This document shows, in pieces, positions 8,142 through 14,432 of a stretch of 25,142 nt of DNA. The stretch's first letter is position 1. Each line of letters starts with the position of its first letter. This DNA comes from a virus, in IMG/VR virus record IMGVR_UViG_3300037107_000123, positions 1-25,142 of that record; one strand, written 5' to 3'. The position numbers were made by a program, and so were the translations under genes. The notes beneath the pieces were generated by a model. That model worked only from the letters and a program-made list of their open reading frames with translations, ran no database searches and was not told where the DNA came from.

Positions 8142-8894
8142 TTATGCTGCTATAGATAATGTTGTTTTATGCCTGGTTCTTTTAACACCATCAATCAAAT
8201 TTTCTTTAGAAGATAACGGCCTCAAATTTTCTAAAGCCCAACACTTTTGAAAATTTGGGTGTTCCATTGATTCATATGGCAAATCAGATTGTGGAATAAT
8301 ATGATCTATCTGCCATGTCCAAGTAGACGAATCACTGTCATTCCATGTTTTATTAGTATATTTACCATAATTATTCCAATTCATCCATGGCTCAAATTTA
8401 GATTCAAGATATTCTTTTAATTCTTCAACCGTATATTTAAGATATTTTAAAACAGAAGATCCATTTTTAGATTTATCAAGATTATGTAAAGCCGATCGTA
8501 CACTCCTGGATACATTAGAACGTATTTTAGATAAATGATTATTTTTCCTACTTTCCCAACTTGCACTTTTTTTAAAACGTTTTAGGCTGGCTATCTTTTC
8601 ACAATCTTTACAGTAACTCTCATAATAAATTATATTATTCACACCTTTATTTTTATTCTCACGCCCTCTAAAACAATCAATTAGCTTATCTTGGTCACAC
8701 TTTTTACAAATTTTATGAGTAGGTATTTCTTTTATCCTGGCTCCTCGAAAAATTGATGCGTCTATTCCAAGAATTTTATATACATAATAAACCCTTTGTA
8801 ATTTAATTCCTAGATGATCTGATATATTTTGTGCCGTTCGCTTTCCATCGAATAGTTTACTAACGGCGTCTAATTCTTCTTGTAAAACCTTCAT
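8142..8894 (-). CDS. HNH endonuclease, probable free-standing homing endonuclease
   Basis: 250 residues. Residues 1-50 are helical and look like a helix-turn-helix (KRTAQNISDHLGIKLQRVYY). A zinc ribbon follows with CKKC (63-66) and CKDC (95-98). The C-terminal nuclease has WQIDHIIPQSDL (Asp197-His198), CWALENLRPL (Asn223) and KENLIDG (Asn232). This is the usual HNH order with the metal-binding Asp-His and the later Asn residues present, so the enzyme looks intact. It lies between the sheath and tube genes, 15 nt after the sheath stop. Free-standing HNH genes of this type are selfish elements that cut uninfected alleles near their insertion site. The ribosome site is weak. A TGATATAT box overlaps the sheath stop (8905-8912). 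It has no obvious role in the virion. Confidence 0.88.
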   Translation of the reverse strand: MKVLQEELDAVSKLFDGKRTAQNISDHLGIKLQRVYYVYKILGIDASIFRGARIKEIPTHKICKKCDQDKLIDCFRGRENKNKGVNNIIYYESYCKDCEKIASLKRFKKSASWESRKNNHLSKIRSNVSRSVRSALHNLDKSKNGSSVLKYLKYTVEELKEYLESKFEPWMNWNNYGKYTNKTWNDSDSSTWTWQIDHIIPQSDLPYESMEHPNFQKCWALENLRPLSSKENLIDGVKRTRHKTTLSIAA

Positions 8895-8904
8895 ACTTAA
8901 TTAG

Positions 8905-8912
8905 ATATATCA
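8905..8912 (-). promoter_or_regulatory. TGATATAT box overlapping the sheath stop codon
   Basis: TGATATAT begins with the TGA stop of the sheath gene and lies 10 nt before the HNH start. It matches an extended -10, but no good -35 is visible and the leader would be only about 3 nt. It may be a promoter giving a near-leaderless transcript, or simply shared context. Listed because the same box precedes four other starts. Confidence 0.25.
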
Positions 8913-11378
8913 GCCTGGCAACACACCAATATTAATAATTACATAGCCCCAGTTGAACGGGTAGGTTGGCTGTACAGAAAGTGTTACATTCCATTGTCTT
9001 GGTTCGACAGCATCACGATTCACAGTCAAACCACCGAATGTAGTAATCAATTTCTGTTGAATAAATGCCTTAGCTGCGTTTTGTGCAACCTGGAATAAAG
9101 TGGCCTTGAATGTTGGGGTTTCTGTTCTGCCCACGTAAGGCTTAAGGACAGTCCTCATTCCGAAAGCAACAGCATCACGAATGAATACAATACTTATTTC
9201 CTGTTCTGTGGGCTCACCATCACTAACCGTTGTCTTTCCCCAAATAATATTTCCGCCACCCTGAACCGGAGTTAGTAGAGTTATTCCTTGGTTCACAATA
9301 TTTTCCGTAACAAGCGGTGAATATAGCTTGGTATTAAGGATATTAAATCCAACTAATATCTTATTCGTAAGCGGCTCTTGAATCTGTGTATTGCTAGACA
9401 AATATCCTAATGCGGCCGCTCCCACGAAAAATCCATCCACAAAAATATTACTTGCTCCTGCCTGAACAACAATCTGGTCAGGATAAAAATATACAACACG
9501 GAATGAGTCACCAAATGCCGCAGATACACTATAATTAGCCAAGTCCTCAATATTTCCATCAAGAATTTCAGAAACGGTATCTCCCTGAATTCCTTCTAGA
9601 ACTCCAATGTCTTCAACAGCCGCTAACGTATTTCCTATTACATTATCTGGAGTAAGTCCTTGAATTGCGCCGATAAGCAATATTCTTTCGTGTCTATTGC
9701 GGATATTGCTTTGCTTTTCGACGTGTACTTTTCCGTTTTGGAATATGGTGCTAATCGTTTGGCTTGGAAGTGGGCATACCATATCAATATCAAGTTTTTC
9801 AGCCGCTGCATAAGCCTCAACCCATCCAGCATCATAAAAATCTGCATCCTTAGTATCAACAACCGTACAACGCAAAGATTGTCCAAGACTAAGTGCCAAA
9901 TCAGGAGTAAACAAAATTCTAGCACTCGTAGCAACAGAATCTAATACCAAGAAATGAAGTGAGCTTTCGCTGGTTCCAAATGTACCGTTTAGCTGCAATT
10001 TACCACCAGAAATACCGGTAATTGTTGCTATTTCACTATTTCCATTAGCAGAATCTATAATTTGAACAGAACGGGTTGCCGAAAGATCTTCAATACCAAA
10101 CTTTACTGTAACGCTTGATAGGGTAGCCGTTGTTGAGCTAGTAACCATCAAAGCACCATCTAATCCCTCTTTCTGTACCGATGCTTCTTCAACAACAGTA
10201 TAAGAAAACTGATCTCCACCAAAAATGAAAGATGAAGGACTTGCTGTATAACCAGAATTATAAAAAGCAACCTTATTAGGAATTACCTGTGTTTCCTTCT
10301 TGGTTATCGGGTCTGTAATAAAGAAATTTATATTTGAGTTTACATCTGGGGTAACGTTTAGAGGAAGATCAAATGTCAAACTATCAAGATCATTATTACC
10401 ATCTGCAGACTCAACCAAAGGATATGATACTCGTCTTGGAACAGATGGCATTGCTTGGATTGACCATATGCCTGGAGTACCATTATCCCATGCTAATTGA
10501 GCTCCCAAAGAAAGCCTATTTGTTGCAGAAGGCTGTCCATATTGAGCCACAAGCGCATTTAAGTCTGTAAAAAACGTTGGCTGATTTAGAGAAATTTGTG
10601 AGATATAACTGGCAGAAAGAGAATCACCAGCAACCAAAGCACCACCAGCAACCTCAATAGCAAAATTATCACCCTCAGTAAATGGAGTTAGTCCTTCAGT
10701 AATAGAAAAGCTCAAAATACCATTGCTAACAACAACATCATTTGATTGCCAGCTAATCTGATTTCCATACCCATCAAGAAGAGTTCCACTAACCGAACCA
10801 CGAGCAATAAATTTAGCATAGCCATCGATCGGGTTTCCATTAGTATCTCTACGAACACTTGAACAACGAATAGTCCATGTTTCCGGTGGTGCATTAGGAT
10901 CAACAAGTGTTAAGTTGCCAATTGTTCCGGTTCCAACATTGCTTCCGGAGGCCAAATAAAAACTTCCACCCTGATCCACTAAAGAAGAGGTTTGTAATTC
11001 AATTTCACCAGTTACCGGATCAAGTCTTGCATCAAATCTATTATCAAAAGTATTATTATCAATTGGGTGTTCTAATACATTTAGTGTGATACCATTTTTG
11101 AAAAGCATCGATCTATTAGGAACAACCGGAGCAACAACAACCTGACCCTTCCCCAAAAGAAAATGACGACTATCAGATCCTCTGGTTGTGGAATATGTTG
11201 GATCGAAACCATCATTACCCTTACCATTTGCCGAACCAACAAGAATTTCTTCGGTCAAACCCTCAGCAATAATAACGCCTAAGCGAACCCCGATAGGAAT
11301 GCTTACGCCAGTTTGAATTGTTCTTACCTCATCGTAAATACCGGGTACAACTGTGGTAGCATTTGGTATGTTAGGCAT
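8910..11378 (-). CDS. Tail sheath protein
   Basis: 822 residues, ATG 11378 with an AGAGGA ribosome site. The N-terminus (PGIYDEVRTIQTG) is of the kind that exchanges strands between neighbouring sheath subunits. The C-terminal domain is the best evidence: FIRDAVAFGMRTVLKPYVGR, then FQVAQNAAKAFIQQKLITTF, then a final beta strand (NWGYVIINIGVLPG). This is the sheath C-terminal order of helix, linker, helix and terminal strand. Sheath subunits form the outer contractile tube. At 822 residues it is longer than T4 gp18 (about 660). The excess is in the middle (roughly 90-480), which is Ser/Thr/Asn-rich and beta-like and probably forms surface-exposed insert domains. It is the first gene of the sheath-tube pair and has its own candidate promoter. 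Confidence 0.9.
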   Translation of the reverse strand: MPNIPNATTVVPGIYDEVRTIQTGVSIPIGVRLGVIIAEGLTEEILVGSANGKGNDGFDPTYSTTRGSDSRHFLLGKGQVVVAPVVPNRSMLFKNGITLNVLEHPIDNNTFDNRFDARLDPVTGEIELQTSSLVDQGGSFYLASGSNVGTGTIGNLTLVDPNAPPETWTIRCSSVRRDTNGNPIDGYAKFIARGSVSGTLLDGYGNQISWQSNDVVVSNGILSFSITEGLTPFTEGDNFAIEVAGGALVAGDSLSASYISQISLNQPTFFTDLNALVAQYGQPSATNRLSLGAQLAWDNGTPGIWSIQAMPSVPRRVSYPLVESADGNNDLDSLTFDLPLNVTPDVNSNINFFITDPITKKETQVIPNKVAFYNSGYTASPSSFIFGGDQFSYTVVEEASVQKEGLDGALMVTSSTTATLSSVTVKFGIEDLSATRSVQIIDSANGNSEIATITGISGGKLQLNGTFGTSESSLHFLVLDSVATSARILFTPDLALSLGQSLRCTVVDTKDADFYDAGWVEAYAAAEKLDIDMVCPLPSQTISTIFQNGKVHVEKQSNIRNRHERILLIGAIQGLTPDNVIGNTLAAVEDIGVLEGIQGDTVSEILDGNIEDLANYSVSAAFGDSFRVVYFYPDQIVVQAGASNIFVDGFFVGAAALGYLSSNTQIQEPLTNKILVGFNILNTKLYSPLVTENIVNQGITLLTPVQGGGNIIWGKTTVSDGEPTEQEISIVFIRDAVAFGMRTVLKPYVGRTETPTFKATLFQVAQNAAKAFIQQKLITTFGGLTVNRDAVEPRQWNVTLSVQPTYPFNWGYVIINIGVLPG

Positions 11379-11407
11379 ATAAAAATCCTCTTGAAACTAT
11401 TGAACAC

Positions 11408-11436
11408 TCTATAAGATGGTGAAATATTACTATCAA
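11408..11436 (-). promoter_or_regulatory. Candidate sigma70-type promoter for tail sheath
   Basis: On the minus strand TTGATA (11431-11436), a 17-nt spacer, then TATAGA (11408-11413). It lies in the 91-bp gap 11379-11469 upstream of the sheath start. A leader of about 23 nt would include the AGAGGA ribosome site, so the geometry is right for a strong structural gene. Nothing else was seen in the gap. Confidence 0.45.
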
Positions 11437-11469
11437 AATACGCTGCTTAAACTAATGCCACGATATGCG

Positions 11470-12279
11470 TTATAATAAGGCCTCTATCCTATCTGAAAGG
11501 CATATAGAGTCACTAATTGCAAAATTTGGGTCGGTAATTGTATCAGATCCTATTACCTTAAAATCTATACATAAATTAATATATTCAACTATATTTTTAA
11601 TGGGAATCAGGCGTCTCCACTCGGTTCTAATATCCACACTAACCGTAGCTTTATATAGTTTATTTTTTTGCCTATCTTCGCCCTCAGTAACCCCGCCAAC
11701 AGTAGGTTGTCCTGACTTTACTAAAACGCCGGCTTTTCTTAAGCTCTCAAATCTAATATCTACAAAAAGCAACATTATGATACTTACAAGATTATCCCTA
11801 TCCAGAATATCCCTGCTCTGGACCTCAATCGTAACTGTCCCCTCCCAAGCACCAGATAAATCTATATGTCTAGGCGTGAAATATTCCTTGGTATTTCCGT
11901 ACCCATCAATAACTAATTGCTTTTCCCATTGGATAACTTCTTTATTTCTATTGAAGGAAATTGGTACAGATCTAGCAGAGACCATCCTCACCAAAAGCGC
12001 AGGATAGAAAATCGCATCAAATCTAAATGCTTCGCCAATAAAAATGCGAGTTGTTAGATCGTCTTCAAACCCGGCACCTAATGGGAGGTTTGTGTGATCG
12101 GGTATTTTAGGGTAACCCCAAGAATCACAAGTAAAATGATAGAAAGAATCTTTAGCAAACTCCTCACGCAACATCCCAATAATAAGCTCTTTAGGATAAG
12201 ATAATAAACTATTCTGTGCCACATGATGAATGGCATAAAGATCAGAGCGAAATAATGAACCGGTACCTGGTGTAGTCAC
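11470..12279 (-). CDS. Probable neck/tail-completion (tail terminator-like) structural protein
   Basis: 269 residues starting at GTG 12279; an in-frame TAG lies four codons upstream, so no longer start is possible. No clear ribosome site precedes it. The protein looks like mixed alpha/beta. There is an N-terminal helix (SLLSYPKELIIGMLREEF), a middle with paired strands ending in 'GAWEGTVTIEVQSRDILDRD', and a later strand (YKATVSVDIRTEWRRLIP). The position directly before the sheath gene is where contractile phages often encode the tail terminator or head-tail connector protein that caps the tube and sheath. That role is inferred from position only. I do not recognise the family. The gap to the upstream tnpB is 46 nt and includes the possible end of the TnpB element, so the original upstream promoter may have been displaced. 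Confidence 0.6.
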   Translation of the reverse strand: MTTPGTGSLFRSDLYAIHHVAQNSLLSYPKELIIGMLREEFAKDSFYHFTCDSWGYPKIPDHTNLPLGAGFEDDLTTRIFIGEAFRFDAIFYPALLVRMVSARSVPISFNRNKEVIQWEKQLVIDGYGNTKEYFTPRHIDLSGAWEGTVTIEVQSRDILDRDNLVSIIMLLFVDIRFESLRKAGVLVKSGQPTVGGVTEGEDRQKNKLYKATVSVDIRTEWRRLIPIKNIVEYINLCIDFKVIGSDTITDPNFAISDSICLSDRIEALL

Positions 12280-12318
12280 ACATAAATGCTAAGATATGAC
12301 TAACAACGCCCTGATATT

Positions 12319-12339
12319 CCACAAGCTAAAGCATTGTAG
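12319..12339 (-). ncRNA. Possible 3' hairpin of the TnpB guide RNA (omega RNA) / right end of the element
   Basis: On the minus strand the last codons and stop of tnpB lie in a hairpin: CTACAA pairs with TTGTGG (one G-T pair), with an inner GC-TTTA-GC. A tnpB stop codon inside a terminal hairpin is a hallmark of IS200/IS605 right ends, where the omega-RNA scaffold finishes just past the hairpin and the guide continues into flanking DNA. Here the flank begins around GGGCGTTGTTAGTC (minus strand, just below 12313). The exact scaffold/guide border cannot be set by eye. Confidence 0.5.
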
Positions 12340-13537
12340 ATTCTTGAAAAAGATTATTCTCTTTCAATACACCAGATAATTCCAGTGGCGGTATCAGTGC
12401 CGCAAGATGATAACTCTCCCATCGTCTCAATATATTAATGGCAGAATTTAGATCACGATCGATGATTATTCCTTCAGCTAATTGTACTATCCTATCCTTC
12501 AACTCAACCTTCTTACTAAACTTCTTTCCTGTAAGACAATTAAGTTGAGTAGTGTGTCGTTCATCTATTTCAACAACATTAGTTTTACCTTGACACTTGT
12601 AGGTTAGAAATTGCCTAAATGTATCAATGGAAGATTGTGAAAATGATTTACGAACACCTTTATATGACTTTTCTTTTGACATTAGTTCTTTAACTGAGAG
12701 ATCACCTAATACTATCGTTTGATAGTTCATATTCGATAATTTCTTACTCTGAATATGTAGAGTTTGTTTTACTTGTGCGTTTTTCTTATTATATAGCTTG
12801 GTTCGCACCTTGGATAAGTGTTTATGCTGATTGCTATCTTTTGTTTTTATTGATAATTGTTTAGAAACTTTAGCTATTTGCTTGCCGAAATACTTAGCAA
12901 TTTTCTTGGCTTTGTTATTAAGTATAATAACCTTTCCATCGTTATCGATACCAGTAGCCAATGATTTCAGACCAAGATCAACAGCTAAAACTTTATTAGA
13001 CTTATTTTCTTGGTATTCATCTTTGTATTCTATAATAAGATCACATAACCATTTGTTGTTGATTAATTTTATTCTTACTTCTTTTATTTTTAGTTTTGTT
13101 ATATCATCTTTTGATTTGAATAAAATTGGATTATCTATTTTTGAAAATTTAATCTTTTCTTTTTTAAATTTCCAACCTGACTGATTAAAAACAATACTAA
13201 CAATTTTGTTTTCATCTACTATACCTGGGGGTCTTGCTTTCCTGTCACCATTTTTTAGATGTCTAAAGAAAGAGCGATATGAACTTCCAATTTGTTTAGC
13301 AACAGCTTGTGCTGCCCTTGAATTATAATTTTTTAATTCTGGATATTCTTTCTTTATTTTTGGTAATAATTTAATCAAATCAAAATCACTCATACCCTTT
13401 TTGGTTGATTGGTACGTTTGCTCTCTAATAGATACTAATTTGTTCCAGATTATATTACGCAAACACATAAAGTTATACAGCTGCTTTTCTTGTGAAGCAT
13501 CTGGAAATAATCTAATAGTATGCGTTTTATTATTCAT
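12326..13537 (-). CDS. tnpB: IS200/IS605-family TnpB RNA-guided nuclease (OrfB), stand-alone
   Basis: 403 residues, ATG 13537. The N-terminus (KTHTIRLFPDASQEKQL, then CLRNIIWNKLVSIREQ) is the standard OrfB start. The RuvC-I aspartate is in LAVDLGLKSLATG (Asp187). The RuvC-II position reads IVLGDLSVKEL, with Gly278 where many relatives have the catalytic Glu. Nearby VVEIDERHTTQ supplies Glu323 and Glu326, which could substitute. RuvC-III is IDRDLNSAINIL (Asp360/Asp362). The zinc finger that normally lies between RuvC-II and -III keeps one Cys (Cys334); the other three are replaced by a Lys/Glu-rich loop. No TnpA lies next to it, so it is either moved in trans or domesticated. It sits inside a phage tail cluster between a fibre gene and the neck/sheath genes. 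TnpB proteins cut DNA using a guide RNA from their own 3' end. Length is normal, so it is probably not a fragment. Confidence 0.92.
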   Translation of the reverse strand: MNNKTHTIRLFPDASQEKQLYNFMCLRNIIWNKLVSIREQTYQSTKKGMSDFDLIKLLPKIKKEYPELKNYNSRAAQAVAKQIGSSYRSFFRHLKNGDRKARPPGIVDENKIVSIVFNQSGWKFKKEKIKFSKIDNPILFKSKDDITKLKIKEVRIKLINNKWLCDLIIEYKDEYQENKSNKVLAVDLGLKSLATGIDNDGKVIILNNKAKKIAKYFGKQIAKVSKQLSIKTKDSNQHKHLSKVRTKLYNKKNAQVKQTLHIQSKKLSNMNYQTIVLGDLSVKELMSKEKSYKGVRKSFSQSSIDTFRQFLTYKCQGKTNVVEIDERHTTQLNCLTGKKFSKKVELKDRIVQLAEGIIIDRDLNSAINILRRWESYHLAALIPPLELSGVLKENNLFQESTML

Positions 13538-13548
13538 TCACTCTCATA

Positions 13549-13577
13549 CATATATCAGCTAATGCCTATATTATTAA
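13549..13577 (-). promoter_or_regulatory. Weak promoter-like site upstream of tnpB
   Basis: On the minus strand TTAATA (13572-13577), 17-nt spacer, TATATG (13549-13554) preceded by TGA, giving GCTGATATATG, almost the same string as before the HNH gene. The leader would be only about 5 nt, so the call is tentative. A GAGAG ribosome-site-like string is next to the start. A short inverted pair (GTGTG ... CACAC) lies at about 13598-13616 and might be part of the left end of the TnpB element; too weak to claim. Confidence 0.3.
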
Positions 13578-13626
13578 ATATACAGAATAATAATGGTGTG
13601 GTACAATATCACACATAAAATAAAGA

Positions 13627-13655
13627 TTGACTAATTTAATGCTTTGTGTTATTCT
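13627..13655 (+). promoter_or_regulatory. Sigma70-like promoter of the plus-strand Cys-rich gene
   Basis: TTGACT (13627-13632), exactly 17 nt, then TATTCT (13650-13655). Transcription would begin near 13662, leaving a short leader that contains GGAGA ahead of ATG 13682. This is the best consensus-like promoter in the window and implies expression independent of the minus-strand late operon. Confidence 0.6.
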
Positions 13656-13681
13656 GATTAAGAAATTGGAGAAATAATCAA

Positions 13682-14365
13682 ATGAACAAGCACATATCAT
13701 CAATATTTTGCGTAATATCAATAGGTTGCGGTAGCACTTCAACGACCACAGTGGAATGCACAAGCCCAGAATGCTTTGGAAATGATGCAGGGGCCGGAGC
13801 AAGTTCAACTGGTGGAGGTTCAAGTACTACTGTCACAAATGGTACAGGAGGAAATAATTCTACTGGAAGTTCGGCCGGTACAGGGAATTCAACATCATCT
13901 ACAGGGGGCAATTCAACAATCAGCACATGCGTAGCGAAGACTTGTGATCAGATTGCGGCTGCGGCACAAGTCACGGGTTTTTCTAATGCTAGTGCTTGTG
14001 GATCTGCTTCTGATGGTTGTGGTGGAAGTATAGATTGTGGTAATTGCTCAACTGATCCACCCAGTTCTTCAAATACTGGTTGTGGTCAATCAAGTTGGAG
14101 CACATCAACACAATTTCCAGTCGTACCAATACCAACAGCTAATATTTGTGGAACGCGCTGTTTGTCATATGGATCTAATAGTTGTCAAACCCAATTAGGA
14201 CAGGAGTGGATTAATTCATGGAACACATCTAATCCTACAAAACAAATTGCCACCAATGCTGTTTCATATTCATGCCCATCATCACCATCATTAGTACATC
14301 CAATAGGCCTTACTGGGTGTGTATCAATTCCATCAGTAAATTGGTGGTGTTGCAATCCATCTTAA
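13682..14365 (+). CDS. Cys-rich, Gly/Ser/Thr-rich exported (lipoprotein-like) cargo protein
   Basis: 227 residues, ATG 13682 with a good GGAG ribosome site and its own promoter. The N-terminus MNKHISSIFCVISIGCGS looks like a short lipoprotein signal, with Cys16 as possible lipidated residue. The position-3 residue is Ser and the hydrophobic core is short, so the lipobox is imperfect. Residues 37-80 form a Gly/Ser/Thr/Asn-rich linker. The first Cys module (83-122) reads CVAKTC...ACGxxSDGCGGxIDCGxC. From memory this signature is typical of secreted and lipoproteins of Myxococcota. A second Cys-rich part (134-224) ends NWWCCNPS. There are 18 Cys in total, suggesting disulfide-bonded domains outside the cytoplasm. 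It runs opposite to the flanking tail genes and is not a known virion component. Possible roles: surface change of the infected cell, exclusion of other phages, or an adhesin. No direct evidence distinguishes them. Confidence 0.8.
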   Translation: MNKHISSIFCVISIGCGSTSTTTVECTSPECFGNDAGAGASSTGGGSSTTVTNGTGGNNSTGSSAGTGNSTSSTGGNSTISTCVAKTCDQIAAAAQVTGFSNASACGSASDGCGGSIDCGNCSTDPPSSSNTGCGQSSWSTSTQFPVVPIPTANICGTRCLSYGSNSCQTQLGQEWINSWNTSNPTKQIATNAVSYSCPSSPSLVHPIGLTGCVSIPSVNWWCCNPS

Positions 14366-14387
14366 TTAGTTTGATACATTATTGTTT

Positions 14388-14405
14388 TATTTATATTTTT
14401 ACCAG
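14388..14405. repeat. Intergenic element, copy B (single arm)
   Basis: TTTTTACCAG at 14396-14405 in the 67-bp gap between the convergent ends of the Cys-rich gene and the 1760-residue fibre gene. Read on the minus strand the arm CTGGTAAAAA runs directly into TATAAATA (14388-14395), then ATGTAT (14374-14379) follows 16 nt after the arm, the same spacing as copy A. The inverted partner arm is absent. If it is a promoter it would transcribe toward tnpB, antisense to the Cys-rich gene. No stem-and-T-run terminator was seen in this gap. Confidence 0.65.
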
Positions 14406-14432
14406 AAAAGTATTTATTTTGTGTGCGAATAA

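Noticed and set aside
11465-12007. A 180-codon plus-strand frame opposite the 269-residue gene.
   Set aside because: It is antisense to a gene with better protein-like composition and gene context; the translation is Ser/Leu/Ile-rich without any domain and lacks a ribosome site.
12831-13184. A 117-codon plus-strand frame opposite tnpB.
   Set aside because: It mirrors the Lys/Asn-rich tnpB coding strand and its Phe/Leu/Ser composition is that of an antisense shadow.
13598-13616. GTGTG ... CACAC hairpin as a terminator or left end of the TnpB element.
   Set aside because: Only five base pairs, no T-run on either strand, and no matching sequence to confirm an IS end.
13678-13926. Minus-strand frames (13678-13926 and 13566-13823) overlapping the Cys-rich gene.
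   Set aside because: The plus-strand gene has a promoter, ribosome site and coherent Cys modules. The minus frames are Pro/Val- or Leu-rich antisense of Gly/Ser codons.
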